Part shown: one piece after another, positions 55,451-63,848 of the stretch
How the letters are laid out: every line of letters begins with the position of its first letter
Position numbering within the stretch: the first letter of the stretch is position 1
DNA from: Betaproteobacteria bacterium
GTDB taxonomy: Bacteria; Pseudomonadota; Gammaproteobacteria; Burkholderiales; Burkholderiaceae_C
Assembly: GCA_013289985.1 (NCBI GenBank)
Contig: JABCYW010000010.1
Span: forward strand, 1-64,000
DNA length: 64,000 bases
Reading direction: 5' to 3'
Notes under the pieces: generated by a model
The model's input: only the letters and a program-made list of their open reading frames with translations
Database searches by the model: none
Told to the model about the DNA's origin: nothing
Translations under genes and position numbers: made by a program

Positions 55451-57231
55451 CAGTGCTCCACGCCCAGGTAGGCGGCGCGCACCGCGGGGTCCTCGCGCAC
55501 GGCGTCGGGCGTGCCCTCGGTCAGCTTGGTGCCGAACTCCACCACCACGATGCGGTCGGTCAGCGTCATCACGAAGTCCATGTCGTGTTCCACCAGCAGC
55601 AGGCTCATGCCCTCGGCGCGGAGCTGCGACAGCACCTCGCCGAGCGCCTGCTTCTCCTTCAGGCGCAGGCCGGCGGCGGGCTCGTCCAGCAGCAGCAGCG
55701 CGGGGTCGGTGCACAGCGCGCGGGCGATCTCCATCAGGCGCTGCTGGCCCAGCGCCAGGTTGCCGGCCGGATCGAAGGCGAGCGTGGCCATGCCGATGCG
55801 TTCGAGCTGCTTCCAGGCCTCGGCCAGCAGGCGGCGCTCGTCGCGGCGATCCAGCCGCAGCATCGCGCGCAGCACGCCGGCGCCCCCGCGCCGGTGCGCG
55901 CCGAGGGCCACGTTCTCCAGCACGCTCATGTCGGGGATCATGCGCACGTGCTGGAAGGTGCGCGACATGCCGCGCCGCGCGATCGCCCGCGAGTTCAGGC
56001 CGCTGACGCGTTCGCCGCGGAAGTCGACCCGGCCGCCGGTGAGCGGCAGCACGCCGGTGATCAGGTTGAACAGGGTGGACTTGCCGGCGCCGTTGGGCCC
56101 GATCAGGCCGACGATCTCGCCGGCCCGCACGTCGAAGCTCACGTCGTTGACGGCCACCAGCCCGCCGAACTGCTTGCGCGCCTTCTGCACCGAGAGCACG
56201 GTCTCGCCGTGCTCGGGAGGCGTGGCGCGCGGCAGCGGCTCGGCGCCGGCCCAGCCGGCCGGATCCTGGCGGCGCACCGGCAGGCGGCGCGTGGCCAGCG
56301 ACCACAGCCCGTCGGGCGTCACCTGCAGCACCAGGATCAGCACCATGCCGAAGACGACAAGCTCCACCGGGCCGCTGGTGCCGAGCAGGGCCGGCAGCCA
56401 GTTCTGCAACTGGTCCTCGGCCACCTTGACCGCGGCCGAGCCGACGAAGGCGCCGCCCACCAGGCCCACGCCGCCCAGCACCGCCATGAACAGGTACTCG
56501 ATGCCCATCTGCAGGCCGAACGGCGACGGGTTCACCGAGCGCTGGTAGTGCGCGAACAGCCAGCCCGAGATCGACGCGTACAGCGCCGCGATCACGAACG
56601 CGAGCACCTTGTAGCGGAAGGTGGCCACGCCCATGGCCTCGGCCATCAGGGTGCCGCCCTTGAGCGCGCGCAGCGCGCGTCCGGGGCGCGAGTCGAGCAG
56701 GTGGCGCAGCGCGAGCGCGCCCAGCAGCGCCACGATCCAGATGAGCCAGTACGACGATCGGCCGGTGCGTAGCTCGAGGCCGACTATGGCCACCGGCGGG
56801 ATGCCTTGCAGGCCGTCGAACTTGCCCAGGAACTCGAGGTTGCCCACCAGGAAGAACAGCGCCAGGCCCCACGCGATGGTGGCCAGCGGCAGGTAGTGGC
56901 CGGACATGCGCAGCGTGACGCCGGCCAGCACGAGCGCGACCACCAGCGTCAGCACGAGGCCGCACGCCAGGCCCAGCCAGGGCGACGCGCCATGCGCCGT
57001 GGTCACGTAGGCGCTGGCGTAGGCGCCCACGCCGACGAACGCGGCCTGGCCGAACGAGGTGAGGCCGGCGACGCCGGTGAGCAGCACGAGGCCCAGCACC
57101 ACCATCGCGTACAGGCCGATGTAGTCCAGCTGGGTGATCCAGAACTCGGGCACCGGCAGCAGCGGCAGCGCCAGCAGCAACGCGACGCCGGCCGCGGCGG
57201 CGATCTTCAGGGGTGACGGGGCCGTCATCAT
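55450..57231 (-). CDS. fused branched-chain amino acid permease and ATPase (LivM-LivG)
   Basis: A 593-residue fusion. Residues 1-325 are the LivM permease with about 9-10 helices and the coupling loop (VGLVGGAFVGSAAVKVAED). After a linker of about 20 residues, residues 345-593 are the LivG ATPase, with Walker A GPNGAGKSTLFNL and Walker B LLLLDEPAAGL. Its signature is NLALGQQRLMEIARAL instead of the more usual LSYGQQ form. Such permease-ATPase fusions are known in some high-affinity amino acid systems. It is coupled by ATGA overlaps to livH upstream and livF downstream. No periplasmic binding protein gene is nearby. Confidence 0.93.
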   Translation of the reverse strand: MMTAPSPLKIAAAAGVALLLALPLLPVPEFWITQLDYIGLYAMVVLGLVLLTGVAGLTSFGQAAFVGVGAYASAYVTTAHGASPWLGLACGLVLTLVVALVLAGVTLRMSGHYLPLATIAWGLALFFLVGNLEFLGKFDGLQGIPPVAIVGLELRTGRSSYWLIWIVALLGALALRHLLDSRPGRALRALKGGTLMAEAMGVATFRYKVLAFVIAALYASISGWLFAHYQRSVNPSPFGLQMGIEYLFMAVLGGVGLVGGAFVGSAAVKVAEDQLQNWLPALLGTSGPVELVVFGMVLILVLQVTPDGLWSLATRRLPVRRQDPAGWAGAEPLPRATPPEHGETVLSVQKARKQFGGLVAVNDVSFDVRAGEIVGLIGPNGAGKSTLFNLITGVLPLTGGRVDFRGERVSGLNSRAIARRGMSRTFQHVRMIPDMSVLENVALGAHRRGGAGVLRAMLRLDRRDERRLLAEAWKQLERIGMATLAFDPAGNLALGQQRLMEIARALCTDPALLLLDEPAAGLRLKEKQALGEVLSQLRAEGMSLLLVEHDMDFVMTLTDRIVVVEFGTKLTEGTPDAVREDPAVRAAYLGVEH

Positions 57232-58268
57232 TCGTCCTCGTCGTGGTGGCGGTCGGAGAGCGAGCGCAGCAGCAGCACCGGGATGATCGCGGTGAACACG
57301 ATCACGTCCTTGTACGCGCTGGCCCAGAACGAGCTGAACGAGTCGAGCAGGCCCACGAACAGCGCGCCGGCCACGGCCAGCGGATAGCTCGCCAAGCCGC
57401 CGAAGATCGCCGCGACGAAGCCTTTCAGCCCGATCAGGAAGCCGCCGTCGTAGATCATCGTGGTGGTCGGCCCGATCAGCAGGCCAGCCAGCGCGCCGAT
57501 GAACGCGGCCATCGAGAACGCGCTACGGCCCGCGTGCTCGGTGGACACGCCCATCAGCCGCGCGCCCAGCCGGTTGATGGCGGTGGCGCGCAACGCCTTG
57601 CCGGCCAGCGTGCGCGCGAAGAACAGGTACAGGCCGGCCATCAGCAGCGCCGAGACCAGCAGCGTGACGATGGCCTGGCCCGAGATCGTCACCGCGCCCG
57701 CGCTGAAGCTCGCGTCCCAGAACGGCGGCGTGCGGTAGCCTTCGGCGCCGAAGAACACCAGGCCGAGCCCGACCAGCGTGAAGTGCACGCCGACAGAGAC
57801 GATCAGCAGCAGCAGCACCGACGCGTCGGCCAGCGGCTGGTAGGCGAGGCGGTAGACCAGCGGGCCGATGGACGTCACGAGCACCAGCGTCAGCACGCCT
57901 TGCAAGGCCAGGGGCAGCGCGTGGCCGCTGGCCACGAAGGTGACGCCCGCGGCCGCGACCGGCAGGGCGCACAGGCGGCCGATCTCGAGTCCCGTGAGCG
58001 ACCATGCGCGCTTCGAGCGCACGCCGTCCCACAGCTCGCGCAGCACGGTCAGCGCCGCCAGCAGCAGCGCCAGCCAGACGGTGCCGGGCACGCGCCCGAG
58101 CTGCAGCATGGCGAGCGTGAGCGCGCTGTAGGCGACGAACTCGCCCTGGGGGATGAGGATCACGCGGGTGACCGCGAACACGAGCACGATGGCCATGCCC
58201 AACAGCGCGTACACGGCGCCGTTGCCGATGCCGTCCAGCAGCAGCACGGCGGCGATCGTCGAATCCAT
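57228..58268 (-). CDS. livH: branched-chain amino acid ABC transporter permease LivH
   Basis: A 346-residue membrane permease, with DGIGNGAVYALLGMAIVLVFAVTRV at the N terminus and the conserved GFLIGLKGFVAAIFGGLASY and VGLLDSFSSFWASAYKDVIVF. It contains about 30 extra residues compared with short LivH proteins, in the first periplasmic loop region. With the fused LivMG and LivF it makes a complete transport core. It is the first gene of the operon; the binding protein must be encoded elsewhere. Confidence 0.93.
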   Translation of the reverse strand: MDSTIAAVLLLDGIGNGAVYALLGMAIVLVFAVTRVILIPQGEFVAYSALTLAMLQLGRVPGTVWLALLLAALTVLRELWDGVRSKRAWSLTGLEIGRLCALPVAAAGVTFVASGHALPLALQGVLTLVLVTSIGPLVYRLAYQPLADASVLLLLIVSVGVHFTLVGLGLVFFGAEGYRTPPFWDASFSAGAVTISGQAIVTLLVSALLMAGLYLFFARTLAGKALRATAINRLGARLMGVSTEHAGRSAFSMAAFIGALAGLLIGPTTTMIYDGGFLIGLKGFVAAIFGGLASYPLAVAGALFVGLLDSFSSFWASAYKDVIVFTAIIPVLLLRSLSDRHHDEDE

Positions 58269-58344
58269 CCCGTCCTTTCGGTGTTGATCCCCGAATTTAC
58301 CTTGCCCGGCCGTGCGGCCGGCCCGACGGTGTCGCCGCTGGCGG

Positions 58345-59055
58345 TTAGTCGTCCAGCAGTCCGCGCTGCCAGAGCGTGGCGGCCTGCTCGAACGGCGAGG
58401 CCGTGTCGGTGAAGGCGTCGGCGTCGTGCGCCAGCTTCAACCAGTGGCGCGTGTCGTGGAAGCCGCGCGGCGTCTCGTCCGAGCGCGCGGCATCGAACCA
58501 GGACAGCACCTGGGCGTACTGGTCGGCGTGGCGGGCGTGCGTCCAGGCCAGGCCCACCAGGTCGGCGAAGGCCTCCTCGCGGCGCGTGATGCGCATCTCG
58601 CGGGCCATGGCCTGCAGCTCGGCGGTGGGCTGGCTGGTCTCGATGACGTCGGGCTTGTCGGCGAGGCCACCGGGCAGGCTGTCGAAGGCGCCGCTGCGGT
58701 GGCGCTGGCAGTGGCCGATCTCGTGTGCCGTCATGGCCTCCAGCGTGGCCTGCAGCAGCGGCGCCGGGATGGCGGCGAGCGTGGCTTCGGCGGCCGGGTT
58801 GCCGCGCATCGCGAAGACCAGCTTGCAGCGGCCGTCCTCGTAGCCCATCGCGAGCGGGGCGGCGCCGGGCTCGGCCTGGGGCAGCACGACGATGTCGATG
58901 GGCATGCCTTGCTTGAGCGCCCACGCCACCGGCGGGGTGGCGCCGGCGAGCCAGCGGTGTTCGGTGTCGGTGAGATCGGCCGCCGCGGGAGCGCCGCGGG
59001 CGGCCAGCAGCAGGACGGCCAGCGCGAGCGCGGAGGCGGTCCGGGCGGCGGCCAC
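58345..59055 (-). CDS. exported protein with HExxH zinc motif, putative metalloprotease
   Basis: A 236-residue protein. The signal peptide is RTASALALAVLLLAARGAPA (cleavage after AAA). MTAHEIGHCQRH is a zinc-binding HExxH motif, and EEAFADLVGLAWTHA could give the third ligand, a gluzincin-like arrangement. No known peptidase family is certain. The start is GTG at 59055. It begins 13 bases after the stop of a small hypothetical gene on the same strand. It likely acts in the periplasm. Confidence 0.72.
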   Translation of the reverse strand: MAAARTASALALAVLLLAARGAPAAADLTDTEHRWLAGATPPVAWALKQGMPIDIVVLPQAEPGAAPLAMGYEDGRCKLVFAMRGNPAAEATLAAIPAPLLQATLEAMTAHEIGHCQRHRSGAFDSLPGGLADKPDVIETSQPTAELQAMAREMRITRREEAFADLVGLAWTHARHADQYAQVLSWFDAARSDETPRGFHDTRHWLKLAHDADAFTDTASPFEQAATLWQRGLLDD

Positions 59056-59068
59056 GGCGTCCGGCCGC

Positions 59069-59377
59069 CTACTTCTGGCGGGCCTGGCGGCAGCCGGCCA
59101 GCGTGCGCTCCAGCACGGAGCGCGCCTTGTGCGCCGTCGCGTTGGGTTGCAGCAGGTGGCCGGTTTCCTCGAAGAAGCGGTTGGACAGCGCGTGGACGAC
59201 CTGCGGATGGGCGCCGCCCTGGCGTTCGAGCAGCGAGGGCGTCGTGGCGCCGGTCAGCGCCTTGCGCAGCATCCTGGCGTGCACGCGGTAGCGCAGGGCA
59301 TTCATGGGCACGCGACCCACCTCCATGGCCTGCAGTTCGCCGGCGAGGTGTTCGATGAAAAGCTGTTTCGAGTCCAT
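59069..59377 (-). CDS. hypothetical protein
   Basis: A 102-residue soluble, basic protein (MDSKQLFIEHLAGELQAME, then VHARMLRKALTGATTPSLLERQ and SVLERTLAGC). No family is recognised. I chose the ATG at 59377; an ATG four codons upstream (59389) is possible. It is upstream of the HExxH protein on the same strand and may share a transcript with it. Confidence 0.6.
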   Translation of the reverse strand: MDSKQLFIEHLAGELQAMEVGRVPMNALRYRVHARMLRKALTGATTPSLLERQGGAHPQVVHALSNRFFEETGHLLQPNATAHKARSVLERTLAGCRQARQK

Positions 59378-59574
59378 GGCCGCAAGCATGGCACCGGCGG
59401 CCGCCGCCGGTCGGGGGAACATCGGCGGCAAACGTGCGTTTTTCCCGGTCGGAACGGGAAATCTGGCGACCAAGGGCGCCTGGGGCCCGCGTCAGCGCGA
59501 CAGCTGGTTACACGGCTTGCGGACCGCAATCATTGGCGGCCGCCGACGCGTACCGGGGCCCTTCGCGTCGGCGC

Positions 59575-60030
59575 TCAGGACGCCGTGGCGCGTGCCTGGT
59601 CGCGCAGCGCGCGAACCTGCGCGTGGTTGCGCTTGACGCCTTCGTACTGGCGCTCGATCAGCATGCGGATGTTGTCGGGCAGCGCCTCGTCGAGGGCGTC
59701 GCGATAGCGCTCCAGCGCCGAGTCCTCGCCCTTTTCGCAGGCCTCGAGCAGCGACTTGTCGCTGTAGCCCGCGAGCGTGCCCAGCAGCGAGACCCAGCCG
59801 CGATGCAGCGCGCCGCTGGCGCTGCCGCCGGTCTCGGGATCGCCACCCAGCTGCAGCACCTGCGCGCGCAGGTCGGCGCAGGCCTGGTGGCACTCGCTGG
59901 CGCGCGTGGCGAACAGCGTCTTCAGGTCGGTGGAATGCACGTGCTCGGCCACGTTGCGGAAGCCGCGCTCGCCATCGTTGCAGGTCTCGATGAGCGTGTT
60001 GAGGATATCGATGGTGTCTTGGTTGTCCAT
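59575..60030 (-). CDS. PA2169/DUF2383-family four-helix-bundle protein
   Basis: A 151-residue helical protein with the DUF2383 pattern: ILNTLIETCNDGERGFRNVAEHV, TRASECHQACADLRAQVLQLGGD, ALHRGWVSLLGTLAGYSDKSLLEACEKGEDSALERY. It is ferritin/rubrerythrin-like in fold, with His and Glu residues that could bind metal, but no known role. Homologues are often induced by stress. It is flanked by the clsB-like gene on the same strand. Confidence 0.85.
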   Translation of the reverse strand: MDNQDTIDILNTLIETCNDGERGFRNVAEHVHSTDLKTLFATRASECHQACADLRAQVLQLGGDPETGGSASGALHRGWVSLLGTLAGYSDKSLLEACEKGEDSALERYRDALDEALPDNIRMLIERQYEGVKRNHAQVRALRDQARATAS

Positions 60031-60118
60031 GGCGTGGCCTTTCGGGTTGACGGTGAAGTGACCCTTGGCCGGCAGATCGCGTGCCCAGCGGCGCGCGCCG
60101 GCAAGTCCTGCCGCTCCG

Positions 60119-61384
60119 TCAGAGGAAGAACTCGAAGCGCCGTGCCAGCATCTCGACCAGGCGCTGGCGCAGGCCGCGCCGGGCCCACTCGTCGCGCCGG
60201 ATCTCCCTGGAACGCGCCACGTCGGCCAGGAAGACCTGTTCCATCTCCGCGCCCAGCGTCGCGTCGAGGATCACGAGATTGGCCTCCGCGTTGTGCAGGA
60301 AGCTGCGCCAGTCGAGGTTGCTGGAGCCCACGGTCGTCCACAGGCCGTCGATGACGCAGGTCTTGGCGTGCAGCAGGGTGTCGTGCAGTTCGTGCAGGTG
60401 CACGCCCGCGCGCAGCAGGCGCGCATAGTGCGAGCGGCCGGCCTGCAGCGGCGCCCAGAAGTCGCTCACGCCGGGCAGCAGCAGGTGCACGTCAACGCCG
60501 CGCCGCGCCGCGCGCACCAGCGCGCGCATCAGGCGCCGCGTGGGCACGAGGTAGGCGGTGGTCAGGTAGATGCGTTGCTCGGCGGCAGCCAGCGCCGACA
60601 GCAGCGCGCGGTAGAAGGGATTGCGGCGGCGGCCGGCGTCGCACGCGGCCACCGCCACGCGATGTTCGCCCACCGGAGCGATCGGCGGGAAGTAGTGCGA
60701 GCCGCGCAGCGCGATCGGCGAATGCCGGCTCCAGTGACGCATGAACAGGTGCTGCAGCTGGGCGACGATCGGGCCCTCGACGCGCACGTGCGTGTCGCGC
60801 CAGCCCGGCTTGGCCGGCGCCTCGCCGCCCGCGGCGGCCACCGAGCGGCCCAGCGCCGCCAGGGGCGACGAGCCCGCCGAATACACCGGGCTGATGTTGA
60901 CGCCGCCGATGAAGCCGATGCGGCCGTCCACCACCATCAGCTTGCGATGGTCGCGCAGATGGAGCGCGCGGCTGAGGAGGTTGCCCAGGCGGCGCAGCGG
61001 GTTGTACTCGCACACGTTGACGCCGTTGGCGCGCAGGTGCTCGAAGAAGCTCGCCGGCGTGCCGATGGAGCCGAAGCTGTCGTAGAGCACGTTGACCCGC
61101 ACGCCGGCCTTCGCGCGAGCGATCAGCCGCCGCGCGAACTCCTCGCCGGGCCCTTCGGCCTCGAGGATGTAGCTCTCGAGGTTGACGTGGTCGCGGGCGT
61201 TGGCGATGGCCTCGAACATCGCCGCATAGGTGCCGGGGCCGTCCTGCAGCAGCGCCACGCGGTTGCCCGCGACGAGGGGTTCGCCGAGGCCGGCCACCAG
61301 GGCGTGCGCGTGGCTGTGCGCGGCCATCAGCGGCGGAGCCCCGGCAGGCATGGGCTGCGTCCGGAGCGGGACGGGCGCGGACAT
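60119..61384 (-). CDS. clsB: cardiolipin synthase ClsB-type phospholipase D protein
   Basis: A 421-residue protein with two HKD motifs, HRKLMVVDG and HAKTCVIDG, the phospholipase D signature. SYILEAEGPGEEFARRLIARA and SSNLDWRSFLHNAE are ClsB-type blocks, and there is no N-terminal membrane helix pair as in ClsA. It makes cardiolipin or transfers phosphatidyl groups at the inner membrane. I chose the ATG at 61384 with GGAGG about 9 bases upstream; a longer form from 61441 is possible. It is divergent from the beta-barrel protein. Confidence 0.88.
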   Translation of the reverse strand: MSAPVPLRTQPMPAGAPPLMAAHSHAHALVAGLGEPLVAGNRVALLQDGPGTYAAMFEAIANARDHVNLESYILEAEGPGEEFARRLIARAKAGVRVNVLYDSFGSIGTPASFFEHLRANGVNVCEYNPLRRLGNLLSRALHLRDHRKLMVVDGRIGFIGGVNISPVYSAGSSPLAALGRSVAAAGGEAPAKPGWRDTHVRVEGPIVAQLQHLFMRHWSRHSPIALRGSHYFPPIAPVGEHRVAVAACDAGRRRNPFYRALLSALAAAEQRIYLTTAYLVPTRRLMRALVRAARRGVDVHLLLPGVSDFWAPLQAGRSHYARLLRAGVHLHELHDTLLHAKTCVIDGLWTTVGSSNLDWRSFLHNAEANLVILDATLGAEMEQVFLADVARSREIRRDEWARRGLRQRLVEMLARRFEFFL

Positions 61385-61473
61385 GGGCGATGCCTCCCCG
61401 GGTCCGGGCGGCACGGTGCTTGCCTGAAAGAGACCATCCAACGTCCTACAACCCGTTCAACCAGGAACTTCAA

Positions 61474-62091
61474 GTGACCTCCCGTCTTCGTGCACTCAGC
61501 CGTGGCGCGATCGCCCTGGCGGCGCTCGGGATCGCCATGGGTGCCTGCGCGCAATCTTCGCAGACCAGCCTGGCCAGGGAGATCGGCGGGTCCGGGTCGG
61601 GGGGCAAGGGCTTCATCGACCTGTCCATCGGCAAGGCCACGTACGCGATCTCGTGCGGCAACGTGGCGGGCCTGACCTGCTCGCGCGGCACGACGTCGTA
61701 CGGCCTGACCGGCGGCAACATGATCACCGAGAACCTGGGGATCGAGCTGAGCGCGATGAATCTCGGCAAGGCCGACGCGGCCGGCGGCAGCGTCATCGCG
61801 CGCGGCGTGAACCTGAGCGCCGTCGGACGACTTCCTCTCGGAGACAGCTTTGCCGTCGAAGGGAGGGTCGGCCCGACCTACGGCGTCACCCACGTCGCCG
61901 CGATCGCGGCCTCGGGGCTGCCCAGCGGCCGCGCCAGCGGACTCGGGCTCGGCTATGGCGTGGCGCTGGACATGAACGTCGCGCGCGGCTGGCACGGGTC
62001 GGTGGGCTGGGAACGGCACGACTTCCATTTCGTCGGCCAGGGCCGCTCGGCCGTCAGGAACATGACGCTGGCGCTCGGCTATTCCTTCTGA
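61474..62091 (+). CDS. outer-membrane beta-barrel protein (OmpA-like barrel)
   Basis: A 205-residue exported protein. After an Arg-rich start and a hydrophobic segment (GAIALAALGIAMGACAQSS) there may be signal peptidase I cleavage after CAQ or a lipobox at MGAC. Eight-strand-barrel-like repeats follow (KGFIDLSIGKATYAI, TSYGLTGGNMITENLGIELS), ending in the C-terminal Phe (LALGYSF). No periplasmic OmpA domain is present. The start is GTG at 61474, with AGGAAC a few bases upstream. Its function is unknown. Confidence 0.75.
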   Translation: MTSRLRALSRGAIALAALGIAMGACAQSSQTSLAREIGGSGSGGKGFIDLSIGKATYAISCGNVAGLTCSRGTTSYGLTGGNMITENLGIELSAMNLGKADAAGGSVIARGVNLSAVGRLPLGDSFAVEGRVGPTYGVTHVAAIAASGLPSGRASGLGLGYGVALDMNVARGWHGSVGWERHDFHFVGQGRSAVRNMTLALGYSF

Positions 62092-62303
62092 AGCTGCCAC
62101 GGGAGTCCGCCGGCGGCGGTGCCGCGTTGCGGCAAATCAGGGGCCCGGTGTCCTCGCGACGGCTGACCACACGCCGTGATTATTCAAATTCATGAAGCCA
62201 TCGGCGCTCGATCGTTCGGCCAAGCTGCACGGACACGTGGAATGGCCTCGTTTGCGGGCATTCAAACGTGGCGGTACAAGGGTTTACCCGCAATCATCGT
62301 TTC

Positions 62304-62319
62304 TGGCATGGGCGTTGCA
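62304..62319 (+). promoter_or_regulatory. sigma-54 (-24/-12) promoter upstream of rpoN
   Basis: TGGCATGGGCGTTGCA matches the consensus TGGCACG-N4-TTGCA at every fixed position except the sixth (T for C), with correct GG-to-GC spacing. The predicted start would be near 62330, 58 bases before the rpoN ATG. It suggests that RpoN directs its own transcription. Confidence 0.7.
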
Positions 62320-62343
62320 ATCCACTGAGGCATGAACGCGAAC

Positions 62344-62360
62344 CCGGCAACTCTTGCCGG
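62344..62360 (+). promoter_or_regulatory. leader hairpin in the rpoN 5' UTR
   Basis: CCGGCAA pairs with TTGCCGG around CTC, 27 bases before the rpoN ATG and 17 bases before its ribosome-binding site. It may stabilise the leader or affect translation. Confidence 0.45.
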
Positions 62361-62387
62361 TGCCGCACCACTGCTCAGGAGGAACCA

Positions 62388-63848
62388 ATGGGTTCGATGG
62401 ACTTCCGCACGGAACAGCGCCAGGCGCAGACGCTGTCCCCCCGCCTGCAACACGCCGTTCGCCTGTTGCAGCTCTCGTCGCTCGAGTTCGCCCAGCAAGT
62501 CCATGACGCCCTGGGCAAGAACCCGTTCCTCGAGGAGGACGGCAACCCCGACGACCAGAGCGACGAAGGCCTGTCCCCGGAGCAGGCCGCCGAGGCCCAG
62601 GAAGCCCGCGAGGCCCAGGAGGCCGCCGCCGACACCATGGCCGCACCCGAAGGCGACCTGCCCGGCGAAGGCGACCGCGACATGTGGCAGGCCGACGGCC
62701 TCGGATCGGGCAAGCGCGCCGACGACGACGAGACCAGCGCGCTCGACATGATGGCCGTGCCCACCTCGCTCGCCACGCATCTGCACGGCCAGCTGGCGGT
62801 GCTGCCGCTGACGCTGCGCGACCTGGTGCTGGCCAAGGTGATCGTCGAGTCGCTGGACGACGACGGCTACCTGCGCAACGACCTGCAGGAGATGATCGAG
62901 GTGGCCGACCTCGATCCGGCCGCCACGCTGGAGGAGATGCAGATCGCCCTCAAGCGCGTGCAGGCGCTGGAGCCGGCCGGCGTCGCCGCGCGCAGCGTCT
63001 CCGAATGCCTGCTGGCGCAGCTGTCCGCCATCGAGGATGCCGATGCCCGCGGGCTCGCGCAGCACATCATCAGCGAGCACCTGAACTGCCTGGCCGCCAA
63101 GGACGTGAGCACCATGGCGCGCGCGCTGGGCCGCACGCCGGCCGAGATCGAGGCCGTGTGCGACCGCATCCGCCGCCTCGACCCGCGCCCGGGCTGGCGC
63201 TTCGGCTCCACGCAGCTGCAGTACGTGATCCCCGACGTGATCGTGCGCAAGGTGCGCGGGCAATGGAACGTGCAGCTGAACCCGGCCATCATCCCCAAGG
63301 TGCGCCTGAACCAGGTCTACGCCGAGCTGTTCCAGCGCCATCGCCGCGGCCAGAACGCCGAGATGGCCTCGCACCTGCAGGAAGCCAAGTGGACGATGTG
63401 CAACGTCGAACAGCGCTTCTCCACCATCCTGAGCGTGGCCGAGGCCATCGTCTCGCGCCAGAAGCACTTCCTCGAGTTCGGCGCGATGGCGATGAAGCCG
63501 CTGGGCCTGCGCGAGATCGCCGACGAGCTGGGCCTGCACGAGTCCACCGTCTCGCGGGTGACGAACAACAAGTACATGGCCACGCCCATCGGCGTGTTCG
63601 AGCTGAAGTACTTCTTCTCGCGCGCCATGACCACGGCCAGCGGCGGCGCCTGCTCGGGCACCGCCATCCGCGGCCTGATCAAGGACATCATCGAGGCCGA
63701 GGCGCCCACCGCGCCGCTGTCGGACGCGGAGATCGCGCGGCAGCTCGCCACCCAGGGCCTGCAGGTGGCGCGCCGCACGGTCACCAAGTACCGGCAACTG
63801 CTCAAGATCGAGGCGGTGGAACGGCGCCGGCGCCACGCGCCGTCCTGA
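62388..63848 (+). CDS. rpoN: RNA polymerase sigma-54 factor RpoN
   Basis: A 486-residue sigma factor. Region I is TLSPRLQHAVRLLQLSSLEF and region II is acidic with many Glu/Asp-Ala residues (35-110). The core-binding domain, HTH (REIADELGLHESTVSRVTNNKY) and RpoN box (ARRTVTKYRQLL, about residues 461-472) are intact. It needs AAA+ activators to open promoters for nitrogen, flagellar and other genes. The ATG at 62388 has a near-perfect AGGAGGAA. A sigma-54 promoter precedes it. The usual neighbours lptB, hpf and ptsN are absent from the window, though hpf might follow beyond the edge. Confidence 0.96.
   Translation: MGSMDFRTEQRQAQTLSPRLQHAVRLLQLSSLEFAQQVHDALGKNPFLEEDGNPDDQSDEGLSPEQAAEAQEAREAQEAAADTMAAPEGDLPGEGDRDMWQADGLGSGKRADDDETSALDMMAVPTSLATHLHGQLAVLPLTLRDLVLAKVIVESLDDDGYLRNDLQEMIEVADLDPAATLEEMQIALKRVQALEPAGVAARSVSECLLAQLSAIEDADARGLAQHIISEHLNCLAAKDVSTMARALGRTPAEIEAVCDRIRRLDPRPGWRFGSTQLQYVIPDVIVRKVRGQWNVQLNPAIIPKVRLNQVYAELFQRHRRGQNAEMASHLQEAKWTMCNVEQRFSTILSVAEAIVSRQKHFLEFGAMAMKPLGLREIADELGLHESTVSRVTNNKYMATPIGVFELKYFFSRAMTTASGGACSGTAIRGLIKDIIEAEAPTAPLSDAEIARQLATQGLQVARRTVTKYRQLLKIEAVERRRRHAPS

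Larger units (their letters stand above)
62092..62387. other. 296-bp region before rpoN
   Basis: It holds a sigma-54 type promoter (62304-62319), a 7-bp leader hairpin (62344-62360) and the AGGAGGAA ribosome-binding site of rpoN. Between 62110 and 62300 I see no gene. A short plus-strand frame starting at 62332 overlaps rpoN out of frame and has no ribosome-binding site. Confidence 0.5.

Noticed and set aside
55450-57231. LivM-LivG as a sequencing frameshift or missed stop
   Set aside because: One uninterrupted frame with a natural linker and correct overlaps at both ends supports a true fusion.
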